Assembly: GCA_900547345.1 (NCBI GenBank)
Contig: URGG01000042.1
Location: 1-16,202, forward strand
Direction of reading: 5' to 3'
Source of the DNA: an uncultured Collinsella sp.
GTDB taxonomy: Bacteria > Actinomycetota > Coriobacteriia > Coriobacteriales > Coriobacteriaceae
Length of the DNA stretch: 16,202 bases
The number at the start of each line of letters is the position of its first letter. Positions within the stretch are counted from its first letter, which is position 1. Of the stretch, positions 6,121-15,425 are shown piece after piece. The notes below the pieces were generated by a model. It was not told where the DNA came from, searched no databases, and saw nothing but the letters and a program-made list of their open reading frames with translations. A program made the translations under genes and the position numbers.

Positions 6121-7404
6121 TTAGTAGATGACGGGATCGGGGACGGAAGCATGCTCGACATGCGCGCCGAGCGCCTGCAGCTTTTCGACAAACTGCTCGT
6201 AGCCGCGCTTGATGTGATGGATGGCCGAAACCTCGGTCGTCCCGTCGGCGATCAAGCCCGCTACGACGAGGGCCGCTCCGCCACGCAGATCGGGCGAGGT
6301 AACCTGTGCACCCGAGAAGCCCTTAACGCCATGAATCATGGCATGATGGCTCTCGATACGAATGTCGGCACCCATGCGCACCAGCTCAGAGGCAAACATA
6401 AAGCGATTCTCGAAGATGTTCTCGGTAATAACGGAACTGCCGTCGGCAAGGGCGGAGAGCACCATAATCTGCGCCTGCATGTCCGTCGGGAAGCCGGGGA
6501 ACGGAAGCGTCTGGATGTCGACCGGCTTGATACGCTCGGCACGGTTTACATGGACGCCATCCTCGACGCGCTCGCAGTCGATACCCATGAGCTCCATCTT
6601 CTTGAGCACCATGCCCAAGTGAATGGGGCAAAAGCCCATGACATCGACACCGCGATCGTCGGCCATCAACGCACCGGCAACGATAAAGGTACCGGCCTCG
6701 ATGCGGTCGCCCACTACGCGATGGGTAACAGGATGCAGCTCTTCCACGCCCTCGATGGTCACGACGGGCGTACCCGCGCCGACAATCTTGGCGCCCATCT
6801 CGTTGAGCATGTTGGCGAGATCGACGATCTCGGGCTCGCGGGCGGCATTATCGATAACCGTGGTGCCCTGTGCGCGCACAGAGGCCATGATGAGGTTCTC
6901 GGTCGCACCGACGCTGGCGAACTCGAGCGTGACGGTGGTACCGCGCAGACCTTGGGGCGCATTAGCGTTGATGTAACCGTGGGCGGTATCGAACTCAACG
7001 CCCAGGGCCTCAAGACCAAGAATGTGCATATCGATCTTGCGAGCACCCAGGTTGCAGCCGCCCGGCATGGCAATTTTGGCGCGATGGAAGCGGCCCAGCA
7101 GGGGTCCCATGACGGCGGTGGAAGCGCGCATCTTGGCAACGAGCTCGTAGGGGGCCTCCCATGAATCGACCTGAGAGGTATCAATCTCGAGCGTGTGCTC
7201 GTCGAGAACATCGATCGTAGCGCCCATGCCTTTGAGCACCTTGCCCATCACGTGGACATCGGAAATATCGGGCACGTTCTGCAGCGTCGTCTTGCCCGGC
7301 GCCAGAAGCGTTGCCGCCATGAGTTTGAGCGCGGAGTTCTTGGCGCCCGAAACGGGCACGGAGCCTCCGATGGCGTGGCCACCCTCAACGCGGATAATAT
7401 CCAA
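6121..7404 (-). CDS. murA: UDP-N-acetylglucosamine 1-carboxyvinyltransferase
   Basis: First committed cytoplasmic step of peptidoglycan synthesis: transfers enolpyruvate from PEP to UDP-GlcNAc. It is the target of fosfomycin. The protein is 427 aa, the family length. Lys22-Asn23 in SGAKNSAL and the catalytic Cys117 in PGGCNLGARKID are present; Cys rather than Asp at this site predicts a fosfomycin-sensitive type. The start is TTG (7404), supported by AAAGGG 7 bases upstream and by the family N-terminus MDIIRVEGG; there is no ATG alternative nearby. It lies between the atp operon and the LCP gene, with its start just past the atp terminator, so read-through may supply some of its mRNA. Whether a second murA paralogue exists elsewhere cannot be told. 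Confidence 0.96.
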   Translation of the reverse strand: MDIIRVEGGHAIGGSVPVSGAKNSALKLMAATLLAPGKTTLQNVPDISDVHVMGKVLKGMGATIDVLDEHTLEIDTSQVDSWEAPYELVAKMRASTAVMGPLLGRFHRAKIAMPGGCNLGARKIDMHILGLEALGVEFDTAHGYINANAPQGLRGTTVTLEFASVGATENLIMASVRAQGTTVIDNAAREPEIVDLANMLNEMGAKIVGAGTPVVTIEGVEELHPVTHRVVGDRIEAGTFIVAGALMADDRGVDVMGFCPIHLGMVLKKMELMGIDCERVEDGVHVNRAERIKPVDIQTLPFPGFPTDMQAQIMVLSALADGSSVITENIFENRFMFASELVRMGADIRIESHHAMIHGVKGFSGAQVTSPDLRGGAALVVAGLIADGTTEVSAIHHIKRGYEQFVEKLQALGAHVEHASVPDPVIY

Positions 7405-7417
7405 GGTCTACCCTTTC

Positions 7418-7456
7418 AAAAAGCATGCCCGGGGTGGCTGGGCCATCCCGGGCATG
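7418..7456 (-). terminator. Intrinsic terminator of the atp operon
   Basis: CATGCCCGGG (7424-7433) pairs with CCCGGGCATG (7447-7456), extended inward by four more pairs (one G-U) around a five-base loop. On the minus strand the stem is followed by C and five T's (7418-7422). It lies 36 bases after the atpC stop codon, and its T-run ends only 13 bases before the murA start. Confidence 0.85.
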
Positions 7457-7492
7457 ATGTGTTCGCAAATGGTCGAACGCTAAATCGTTTGA

Positions 7493-7885
7493 CTATTGGG
7501 CAAGCTTGAGCTTACACCATGCGATTTCATTATAGAGGTAGGCGCGGCGTGCATCATCCTCCGACAAATTACCCAGCTTCTCTTCAAAACCTTGAATATC
7601 AGCTTTAAGCTTGTCGGCATCGACGGTCGCCAAATCGCAAGCGCGCTCGGCGAGAACGGTCACGACATCGTCCGCAACCTGGGCATAGCCGCCGGCCACG
7701 GCAAACGTGTGGTCGACAGTGCCCATGGCCTTATCGGAAACGCGAACGTAACCGCGGTCGATCGTGCAGATCTCGCTGGAGTGAGCGGGCAGGACGCCAA
7801 ACTCGCCATCCGTGGACGGAATCGACACAAACGCAGCGTCGCCCTCATAGGCGCAGCTCACGGGGCACACGATGCGGATACGCAT
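7493..7885 (-). CDS. atpC: ATP synthase F1 epsilon subunit
   Basis: Central-stalk subunit that couples the c-ring to gamma and can inhibit ATP hydrolysis. The 130 aa include the N-terminal beta-sandwich (signature GEFGVLPAHSS at 27-37, and the VAGGYAQV region) and a C-terminal helical section (about 90-130). It is last in the operon; its ATG follows the atpD stop by 3 bases, with GGGGGAGAAG from the end of atpD as ribosome binding site. Weaker conservation at the C-terminus is normal for this subunit. Confidence 0.95.
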   Translation of the reverse strand: MRIRIVCPVSCAYEGDAAFVSIPSTDGEFGVLPAHSSEICTIDRGYVRVSDKAMGTVDHTFAVAGGYAQVADDVVTVLAERACDLATVDADKLKADIQGFEEKLGNLSEDDARRAYLYNEIAWCKLKLAQ

Positions 7886-7888
7886 AAC

Positions 7889-9342
<1,454 letters not shown>

Positions 9343-9343
<1 letters not shown>

Positions 9344-10251
9344 TACTGTTCCTCCAATGCTGAGGCTCCGCCGACGATCTCGTTAATCTCGGTCGTGATC
9401 GAAGCCTGGCGCACGCGACTATACGTGCGGGTAAGGGTCGAGATGATCGCGGTGGCGTTTTCCGTCGCGGAGTGCATGGCCTTGCGGCGTGCACCCTGCT
9501 CGGCAGCCGCCGAATCGATCAGGGCCTGGTAGATGACCGTCAGGATATAAGACGGCACAAGCTTGCCGAGAACATGCTCGGGAGAGGGCACGAACTCGAA
9601 CGTGGACGAGATGCGCTTAGGGGCGTCGGTCTCGTTCTTACGCGGACCGTGGGCCATAGCGATCATCTCGGGGTCGAGCGGCAACAGATGCTCGACGCGA
9701 AGCTCCTGATCCACGCGATTCTTGGCGTGGTGGTAGACAAGCTCGACACGGTCAAGCTCACCGGCACGATACGCATCGCAGATATGAGAGGAGATCATGC
9801 GGGCCTGATTGAAATCGGGCTCAGAGGAGTTGCCCTCAAAGTGCATGACGACGTTTGCGCGGTCACGGAAATACGTGGCCGGCTTACGCCCGCACGCGAT
9901 GATCTCGCATTCGATGCCGTCGTTCGCCCAAGAAGCGGCGAGCTTTTCGGCCATGCGCTCCACCGTCGTATTGAAACCGCCGGCAAGGCCGCGGTCCGAG
10001 GCAATAACGACAATCAGGCCATGCTTGACGCTCTCATGCTTCTGCAGCATGGGATCGGTGCCCGAACAGGAGGCGTCGCCGGCGACCGTCAACATGACGT
10101 CGGTCAGCGCCTCCTTATAGGGCTCGGCCTGCTTGGAGCGATCGAGGGCACGACGAATCTTGGCCGTAGAGACCATCTCCATCGTGCGCGTGATCTGCTT
10201 GGTCGTGGTAACCGAGGAGATTCGCTTCTTAATGTCGCGAAGGTTGGCCAT
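9343..10251 (-). CDS. atpG: ATP synthase F1 gamma subunit
   Basis: Rotating central shaft inside the alpha/beta hexamer. The 302 aa show the two defining coiled-coil ends: the N-terminal MANLRDIKKRISSV and TKQITRTMEMVSTAK region, and the C-terminal RRKAMHSATENA through EINEIVGGASALE. The middle third is less conserved, as usual. The start at 10251 follows the atpA stop by 5 bases. Its stop overlaps the atpD start by one base. Confidence 0.97.
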
Positions 10252-10256
10252 GGGGC

Positions 10257-11855
10257 TTAGTTCTCCTCTGATCCAGAAACATCCGAATGGTGCTTGGCCA
10301 TGAACTGCTGCTTGAAGTCGCCGATGACGCGCAAGAGCTCAGCCTTGGTGTCATCATCGATCTTCTTGGCGCGAACCTTGTCGAGCAGCGAGCCAAAGCC
10401 ATTGTCCATGTACTCGATGAGCTCGGCACGGAAGGGCAGCACGTCGGCGATCTCCAGGTCATCCAGGAAGCCCTCGTTGCCAGCGAACAGCGTAACGATC
10501 TGCTCGCCAACCTCAAACGGCTTGTAGCGCGGCTGCTTAAGGAGCTCAGTCATGCGAGCGCCGTGGGTAAGCTGCTTTTGCGTGGCCTCGTCGAGGTCGG
10601 AGCCGAACTGCGTAAAGCCGGCGAGCTCCTGGTACGAAGCGAGGTCCAGACGAAGGTTGCCGGCAACCTGCTTCATGGCCTTGGTCTGAGCGTCGCCACC
10701 GACGCGGGACACGGAGATGCCCACGTCGACTGCCGGGCGCTGACCCTGGAAGAAGAGCTCGGACTGCAGGTAGATCTGACCATCGGTAATGGAAATGACG
10801 TTGGTCGGAATGTAGGCCGAGACGTCGCCGTCCTGGGTCTCGATGATCGGCAGAGCCGTCATGGAGCCGTAACCGTTCTTCTTGGACATCTTGACGGCAC
10901 GCTCGAGCAGACGAGAGTGCAGGTAGAAGATGTCGCCAGGATAGGCCTCGCGTCCGGGCGGACGATGCAGCGTCAGCGACATCTGACGGTAGGCCACAGC
11001 CTGCTTGGACAGGTCGTCGTAGATGACGAGCACGTGGCCGCCGGGGTTGGTCTCGCTGGCGGGCTTGCCGTCCTCGCCGTTGTACATGAAGAACTCGCCG
11101 ATAGCGGCACCGGCCATAGGCGCGATGTACTGCATAGGGGCGGAATCGGCAGCGGTGGCCGAAACGATAATGGTGTAGTCGAGCGCACCGTGCTGAGCGA
11201 GGGTCTCGCGGATGTTGGCAACCGTGGAAGCCTTCTGGCCGATGGCGACATAGATGCAGACCATGCCCTTGCCGCGCTGATTGAGGATAGCGTCGATGGC
11301 AATGGCGGTCTTACCGGTCTTACGGTCGCCGATGATAAGCTCGCGCTGGCCGCGGCCGATAGGCACCATGGAGTCGATGGCGAGCAGACCGGTCTGAACC
11401 GGCTCGCACACCGGGGTACGGTCGATGACGCCGGGGGCCTTGAACTCGATAGGGCGGCGGTGCGTGGCGACAATGTCACCCAAACCGTCGATGGGCTGGC
11501 CGAGCGGATTGACGACGCGGCCGAGCATGGCACGGCTCACGGGGATATCCATAATGCGGCCAGTGGTGCGGCACTCGTCGCCTTCCTTGATGGAGTCGAC
11601 GGCACCAAACAGAACGGCGCCGACCTCGTCACGGTCAAGGTTCTGGGCAAGGCCGAAGACGGTCTCACCGGTATCGGAGCTCTTGAACTCCAGAAGCTCG
11701 CCTGCCATGGCGCTCTTGAGGCCAGTGACGCGCGCGATGCCGTCGCCTACCTCGTCGACCGTTGAAACCTCATGCGTATCGACCGTCGCGGAGAGGCTCG
11801 TGAGCTGCTCCTGCAGTTTCTTGGCGATATCCTGGGCATTGAGGGTTTCGGACAT
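10257..11855 (-). CDS. atpA: ATP synthase F1 alpha subunit
   Basis: Non-catalytic nucleotide-binding subunit alternating with beta. The 532 aa include Walker A GDRKTGKT (176-183; commonly GDRQTGKT), the family signature PAVDVGISVSRVGG with the arginine finger Arg384, and a C-terminal helical domain. It is about 20 residues longer than E. coli AtpA, from a short N-terminal extension and a charged tail (HHSDVSGSEEN). The ATG at 11855 overlaps the atpH stop (TAATG) and is preceded by GGAGGTG. Confidence 0.98.
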   Translation of the reverse strand: MSETLNAQDIAKKLQEQLTSLSATVDTHEVSTVDEVGDGIARVTGLKSAMAGELLEFKSSDTGETVFGLAQNLDRDEVGAVLFGAVDSIKEGDECRTTGRIMDIPVSRAMLGRVVNPLGQPIDGLGDIVATHRRPIEFKAPGVIDRTPVCEPVQTGLLAIDSMVPIGRGQRELIIGDRKTGKTAIAIDAILNQRGKGMVCIYVAIGQKASTVANIRETLAQHGALDYTIIVSATAADSAPMQYIAPMAGAAIGEFFMYNGEDGKPASETNPGGHVLVIYDDLSKQAVAYRQMSLTLHRPPGREAYPGDIFYLHSRLLERAVKMSKKNGYGSMTALPIIETQDGDVSAYIPTNVISITDGQIYLQSELFFQGQRPAVDVGISVSRVGGDAQTKAMKQVAGNLRLDLASYQELAGFTQFGSDLDEATQKQLTHGARMTELLKQPRYKPFEVGEQIVTLFAGNEGFLDDLEIADVLPFRAELIEYMDNGFGSLLDKVRAKKIDDDTKAELLRVIGDFKQQFMAKHHSDVSGSEEN

Positions 11856-12331
11856 TAGGCTTCACCTCCGTACGAATTAGCAGAGTTTGCGAGGGTCTCC
11901 TGTGCGATGCGCAGCTGCGTCGTGACGGAAATGTCACGACGCTCGCCGCGAGCCTCGAGCACCAGGCCGCCCACGATAGACGGGTCGACCTGCTCGATAA
12001 GGAATACCTTGCGGCCGAAGTCCTGCTCGCATTTCTTAGTGATGGTTTGACGCAGCTCGTCGTCGAGCGGGATCGCCGTGGTGACGGTCACGCCCACTAC
12101 ATCCTCGTCTTCCTCGGCAACATACTTAAAGGCAGCTGCCACCTTGGGAAGAAGGTCGAGCTGGTCGCGCTTGGACATGGTGTCGAGCACGGCGATGATC
12201 TCGGGGCTGGCGGAAGCCAGGCGCTCGATCATCTCGAGGTCCTCGAACACATGGTTCTCGGCCTTGGCGGCTTCCAGAAGGGAGCGCGCGTAGGTCTCGA
12301 GCACCTTGTCCTGATAGCGGCTAGTCGGCAT
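11855..12331 (-). CDS. atpH: ATP synthase F1 delta subunit
   Basis: Peripheral-stalk subunit on top of F1 that joins the alpha/beta hexamer to the b subunits. At 158 aa it is somewhat short for the family (about 175-180 in E. coli), but the N-terminal YARSLLEAA motif and the C-terminal DPSIVGGLVLEARGERRDISV motif (consensus like D-x-S-I-x-G-G) are both clear. The gene overlaps atpF by 11 bases, which fixes its place between b and alpha and implies coupled translation. Confidence 0.94.
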   Translation of the reverse strand: MPTSRYQDKVLETYARSLLEAAKAENHVFEDLEMIERLASASPEIIAVLDTMSKRDQLDLLPKVAAAFKYVAEEDEDVVGVTVTTAIPLDDELRQTITKKCEQDFGRKVFLIEQVDPSIVGGLVLEARGERRDISVTTQLRIAQETLANSANSYGGEA

Positions 12332-12923
12332 TCAGGCTACCTGCTTCCTGGATGTAGCGCTCGATGAGCTTCTTCTGCCCGGCCTCGTCCTCGAGTGCCT
12401 CGCCCACGATCTTGGTGGCGACGGCAACGGACAGGTCGGCGATGGAGCTCGCGGCACCGGCGTAGATGGACTTGCGCTCGTCCTCGACGGTCGTATGGGC
12501 CTTGGCGATGATCTCCTCGGCCTCCTTGTGAGCAGCCTCGATGATACGGGCGCGCTCGGACTCGGCGTCCTTACGGGCCTCGAGAACGATGTCGGCAGCC
12601 TGACGACGGGCGTCGGTGACGATCGAGTCGGACTCAGCACGCTTGGCGATAGCCTCCTGCTTGGTCTTCTCGGCCTCGTCGAGGCTCTCCTCGATCTTCT
12701 TGCCGCGCTCCTCCATGGTTTTCATGATGCCCGGCAGGGCGACCTTGGCCAGCACGATCCAGATGATCAGGAAGGCGATAAGCGCCGGGATGAACTCCGC
12801 CATCTTAGGGATGAGGATGTCCGCACCGGCGGCGCCGTCCTCGGCGAACGCGGAAACCGGCATGAGCAGCGCGGCCGCGGACGCGGAGAGTGCGATCGCG
12901 CTCTTCTGGGATGAAAGATTCAT
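12321..12923 (-). CDS. atpF: ATP synthase Fo b subunit with predicted signal peptide
   Basis: Peripheral-stalk subunit: one membrane helix and a long coiled coil reaching F1. The 200 aa begin with what looks like a cleavable signal peptide (1-27: Lys7, hydrophobic Ala/Leu core, cleavage-type AFA before EDG). The true membrane helix is at about 43-63 (MAEFIPALIAFLIIWIVLAK). A heptad-like Ala/Glu/Lys/Arg-rich helix then runs to the C-terminus. The start at 12923 has GGAGCG upstream. A mature b subunit with its N-terminus outside fits the known topology, so the signal peptide is plausible rather than a start-site error: the only other nearby Met codons (21 and 41) would remove most of it, and they have no evident ribosome binding site. 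Confidence 0.95.
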   Translation of the reverse strand: MNLSSQKSAIALSASAAALLMPVSAFAEDGAAGADILIPKMAEFIPALIAFLIIWIVLAKVALPGIMKTMEERGKKIEESLDEAEKTKQEAIAKRAESDSIVTDARRQAADIVLEARKDAESERARIIEAAHKEAEEIIAKAHTTVEDERKSIYAGAASSIADLSVAVATKIVGEALEDEAGQKKLIERYIQEAGSLNAD

Positions 12924-12938
12924 ACTTGACGCTCCGTG

Positions 12939-13133
12939 CTATTTAACGATCAGCGCGACAACGAAGCCGATCAGAGCCAGAGCCTCGCCGAAGGCGGAGC
13001 CCATGATGAAGACGGTGAACACGCGGCCCTGGACCTCAGGCTGACGGGCCATAGCACCCGTAGCACCCAGAGCAGACAGGCCGATAGCAAGACCAGCGCC
13101 GATAACACCGAGACCGTAACCGATAACTCCCAC
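12939..13133 (-). CDS. atpE: ATP synthase Fo c subunit
   Basis: Forms the rotating ring that carries ions through Fo. Only 64 aa: a helical hairpin with the Gly/Ala-rich first helix (1-26), polar loop ARQPEVQG (29-36) and second helix with the ion-binding carboxylate Glu50 (GSAFGEALALIGF). The residue after the Glu is Ala, and there is no helix-1 Gln of the sodium-binding type, so a proton-coupled ring is predicted. The start is GTG at 13133, decided by a full AGGAGG 5 bases upstream and the Gly-rich N-terminus. Its strong ribosome binding site fits the need for many copies of c. Confidence 0.96.
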   Translation of the reverse strand: MGVIGYGLGVIGAGLAIGLSALGATGAMARQPEVQGRVFTVFIMGSAFGEALALIGFVVALIVK

Positions 13134-13257
13134 GATTCCTCCTTTGTCGTGCGTGTCTTATTTCACGCAGGATAACCTTTTTATAACTGCCGGGCTCCAT
13201 GGGGACGGGCACCGGCGGTTTAACGAATTGCCTTACCTTTAAGGCGCGAACGGAAGA
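13134..13257 (-). promoter_or_regulatory. Structured gap between atpB and atpE
   Basis: A 124-base non-coding stretch in an otherwise tightly packed operon. It holds three small inverted repeats: GCCTT/AAGGC (13230-13245), CTGCCGG/CCGGCGG with one G-U pair (13187-13218) and GCGTG/CACGC (13151-13168). The atpE AGGAGG follows at the end. None has a T-run on the minus strand. A role in mRNA processing or raised translation of the c subunit is possible; I see no convincing promoter. Confidence 0.45.
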
Positions 13258-14061
13258 CTACTCCTCCTCCGCGACCTCCTCTGCCTCGGAGACGTACACG
13301 GCGGTAAGGACCGTGAAGACGTAAGCCTGGATGGCGCCGACCACAAGCTCGATCGCATAGATCAGGATGAGGATGGCAAGCCAGGCCAGCGAAGGCAGGG
13401 CACCGACGGCGTGGGCCGCGGAAACCTGCTGAAGCAGCGGCTGCATGAACATGCTCGCCATGATGGCGAACGAGCCCATGACCACGTGTCCTGCGAACAT
13501 GTTGCAGAACAGACGGACGGCGAGCGTGATGAGGCGCAGGAAGGTCGAGAAAAGCTCGACGACCCACACAAGCACGTTCATCGGGAAGCTCACGCCCTGC
13601 GGGGCGAGGCTCTTGATGTAGCCGATCACGCCGTGAGCCTTGCATCCGTAGTAGATGAAGTACACGAAGGCGAAGATGGCGAGCGCGGCGGTGGAGCCGA
13701 TTGCGCCGGTGCCGGGCTTCATTCCCGGAATCAGGCCGATCATGTTATTGATCAGGATGAACAGGAAAAGCGAGCACAGGAACGGGAAGTGCTTCTTCCA
13801 GTTCTCACCCACGACGCCCTTGCCGATATCGTTCTCGACGTACTCGATGATGTACTCGAAACCGTTGACGAAGAAGCCCTTGGGAACCAAGGTCTGCTTC
13901 TTCTTGAACACGGCCAGGACGATCAGGAGCACGATCGTGGAGACGATCAGCCAAAACGAGTACTGCGTGATGCCGCAGCTTAGATCGCCCACGACGGGGG
14001 TGGAGCTGAACTCGCTGACCAGATGATTAATCTCATCAGGCAGCTTTTCAAAAATTTCCAC
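13258..14061 (-). CDS. atpB: ATP synthase Fo a subunit
   Basis: Membrane stator subunit providing the proton half-channels. The 267 aa have five or six membrane helices, with the essential Arg183 in LAVRLFCNMFAGH (usual LRLFGNM; Gly replaced by Cys here). There is also a helix-5 motif IELVVGAIQAYVF with the conserved Gln, and an acidic tail SEAEEVAEEE. The start is GTG at 14061, with AAAGG 6 bases upstream. It follows the upstream small membrane protein's stop by 3 bases. Confidence 0.97.
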   Translation of the reverse strand: MEIFEKLPDEINHLVSEFSSTPVVGDLSCGITQYSFWLIVSTIVLLIVLAVFKKKQTLVPKGFFVNGFEYIIEYVENDIGKGVVGENWKKHFPFLCSLFLFILINNMIGLIPGMKPGTGAIGSTAALAIFAFVYFIYYGCKAHGVIGYIKSLAPQGVSFPMNVLVWVVELFSTFLRLITLAVRLFCNMFAGHVVMGSFAIMASMFMQPLLQQVSAAHAVGALPSLAWLAILILIYAIELVVGAIQAYVFTVLTAVYVSEAEEVAEEE

Positions 14062-14064
14062 GAC

Positions 14065-14376
14065 TTACCTTTCGACCTCATGAGGATCTCGCAGCGCCTT
14101 GGCGACGCGAACCGTGCAGGCGGCCATAAAGGCCACGAAGCCGATCGCCTCGCCCAGGAGGAACATGCGAAATGCCTCTCCGAACAACACAAACACAACC
14201 AAGGTAAAGACGAGCAGGTCGATTGCCGAGACCGCCAGGCTCACCATACCCTTGAGCATGTCCGCATTCTGCTTATCGTCAAGAACCGGCTTGAGCGTAA
14301 AGACAAAGGGAAGGAAGGCAATTGCGCCCGCGATGGCGCCTGCAACGATAGCGAGCAGATCGGCTACCTGAAACAC
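14065..14376 (-). CDS. atpI: AtpI-like small membrane protein of the ATP synthase operon
   Basis: First gene of the operon, in the place where AtpI (an assembly factor for the c-ring) is usually found. From the GTG at 14376 it encodes 103 aa with three likely membrane helices (about 5-27, 43-67 and 70-92) and a basic C-terminus. I prefer this start because GAGGA lies 6 bases upstream and because a candidate promoter (14438-14465) would lie inside the longer reading frame that begins with TTG at 14451. The name rests mainly on position and hydrophobicity; sequence similarity to AtpI is weak by eye, and AtpI proteins often have four helices. Confidence 0.65.
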   Translation of the reverse strand: MFQVADLLAIVAGAIAGAIAFLPFVFTLKPVLDDKQNADMLKGMVSLAVSAIDLLVFTLVVFVLFGEAFRMFLLGEAIGFVAFMAACTVRVAKALRDPHEVER

Positions 14377-14656
14377 TGGCGTCCTCACTTTCCTTTTTAA
14401 CGCCTCACAGAACAGTTCCCGCCAAACATTGGTGACTATTGTACGAGCCAATCGCTAAAGTACAACCGTAAAAACATCGGTTAATACGCACCTGTTCGTT
14501 TTCTTAAGACCTTCTTTATGCCGCAGGTAGGTAATACGTTTTTCTCGAACCCCTCTGGGCTAAACGTCCGTTAACAGGGGTGAGCGCGGTCGCCTTTTAT
14601 TTGTCCGCGCGCACCGTTTCTTCGTATTTTCGACGTTAGCCGGTTTGGCCCAGAAA
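14377..14656. other. Gene-free stretch between upp and the atp operon
   Basis: Contains the candidate atp promoter (14438-14465) and, nearer upp, two inverted repeats seen on either strand: a stem of CCGCGC/GCGCGG type around 14584-14618, and ACCCCT/AGGGGT around 14549-14581. Neither is followed by a T-run, so termination after upp is uncertain. AT-rich blocks near 14395-14401 and 14469-14542 could hold further promoter elements. No credible gene is present. Confidence 0.5.
14438..14465 (-). promoter_or_regulatory. Candidate promoter of the atp operon
   Basis: The minus strand has TTGTAC (about 14460-14465), a 16-base spacer, and TACAAT (14438-14443), one mismatch from the -10 consensus. Transcription would begin near 14431, about 55 bases before the preferred GTG start of the first gene. 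The two hexamers overlap an inverted repeat (TTGTAC/GTACAA), which might also be a regulator site. Confidence 0.5.
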
Positions 14657-15304
14657 CTACAGCGTGCCGTAGATGCGGTCGCCGGCATCGCCCAGGCCGG
14701 GGACGATGTAGGCGGCCTCGTTGAGGTGGTCGTCGATGGCGCAGGTATAGATATGCACGTCGGGGTCTTTCTCGGTCAGCGACTTGAGGCCCTCGGGGGC
14801 CGCGACGATGCACAGCATGCGAATGTCCTTGACACCGCGCTCGCGCAGATAGCCGATAGCCATCTCGGCAGAACCGCCCGTGGCGAGCATGGGATCGACG
14901 ACCAGGCAGATACGTTGGTCGATATCCTTGGGCATCTTGCAGTAATACTCATGCGGCTCGTGGGTGACCTCGTCGCGCTCCATGCCAATGTGGCCCACGC
15001 GGGCAGAGGGCACCAGGTCGAGGATGCCGTCGACCATGCCAAGGCCCGCGCGCAGAATGGGGACGATGGCGAGCTTCTTGCCGGCAAGCTGCTTAAACGT
15101 GGCAGTGGTGATGGGAGTCTCGACTTCGACATCCTCCATGGGCAGGTCGCGCATGGCCTCGTAGCCGTCAAAGAGCGCGAGCTCGCGTACGAGCTGGCGG
15201 AACTGGTTGGTGCCGGTGCTCTTGTCGCGCAGGATCGACAGCTTATGCTGGACGAGTGGATGATCGACAAGCGTCACGCGGGACGTATCGTAGGTAACGG
15301 TCAT
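14657..15304 (-). CDS. upp: Uracil phosphoribosyltransferase
   Basis: Pyrimidine salvage enzyme: uracil plus PRPP gives UMP in the cytoplasm. The ATG at 15304 gives 215 aa (E. coli about 208), with AAAGGGG upstream. The open frame extends further upstream, even into the glpK region, but that part lacks family sequence. Signatures: HPLVQHKLSILRD (15-27), PILRAGLGM (82-90), PRPP loop VVDPMLATGGSA (135-146) and the C-terminal uracil-binding PGLGDAGDRIYGT (202-214). It lies 121 bases downstream of glpK and may have its own expression control through the hairpin around its ribosome binding site. Confidence 0.97.
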   Translation of the reverse strand: MTVTYDTSRVTLVDHPLVQHKLSILRDKSTGTNQFRQLVRELALFDGYEAMRDLPMEDVEVETPITTATFKQLAGKKLAIVPILRAGLGMVDGILDLVPSARVGHIGMERDEVTHEPHEYYCKMPKDIDQRICLVVDPMLATGGSAEMAIGYLRERGVKDIRMLCIVAAPEGLKSLTEKDPDVHIYTCAIDDHLNEAAYIVPGLGDAGDRIYGTL

Positions 15305-15306
15305 GG

Positions 15307-15336
15307 ATCTTGCCCCTTTCATTGCGGCCGCAAGAT
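15307..15336 (-). promoter_or_regulatory. Inverted repeat enclosing the upp ribosome binding site
   Basis: On the minus strand ATCTTGC and GCAAGAT (7 bp, perfect) flank a 16-base loop that contains AAAGGG, just before the upp ATG. An overlapping 12-bp palindrome, TTGCGGCCGCAA (15322-15333), offers a competing fold. The arrangement could modulate upp translation; this is inferred from sequence only. Confidence 0.4.
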
Positions 15337-15425
15337 GGCCTTGCTGACATGGCGCGCCGCGGTGCTGTTGCCGCACGCCGTGCATAAGTTTAGCGGTTTG
15401 TTGTATCGAGTGCCCCGTCACAGCC

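Noticed and set aside
10287..11765. A 492-codon plus-strand open frame opposite atpA
   Set aside because: Antisense shadow of a highly conserved gene with strong codon bias; low-complexity product without motifs.
12939..13133. Sodium-driven ATP synthase
   Set aside because: The c subunit lacks the Gln in helix 1 and the Ser/Thr after the ion-binding Glu that typify sodium-binding rings; it has Glu-Ala instead.
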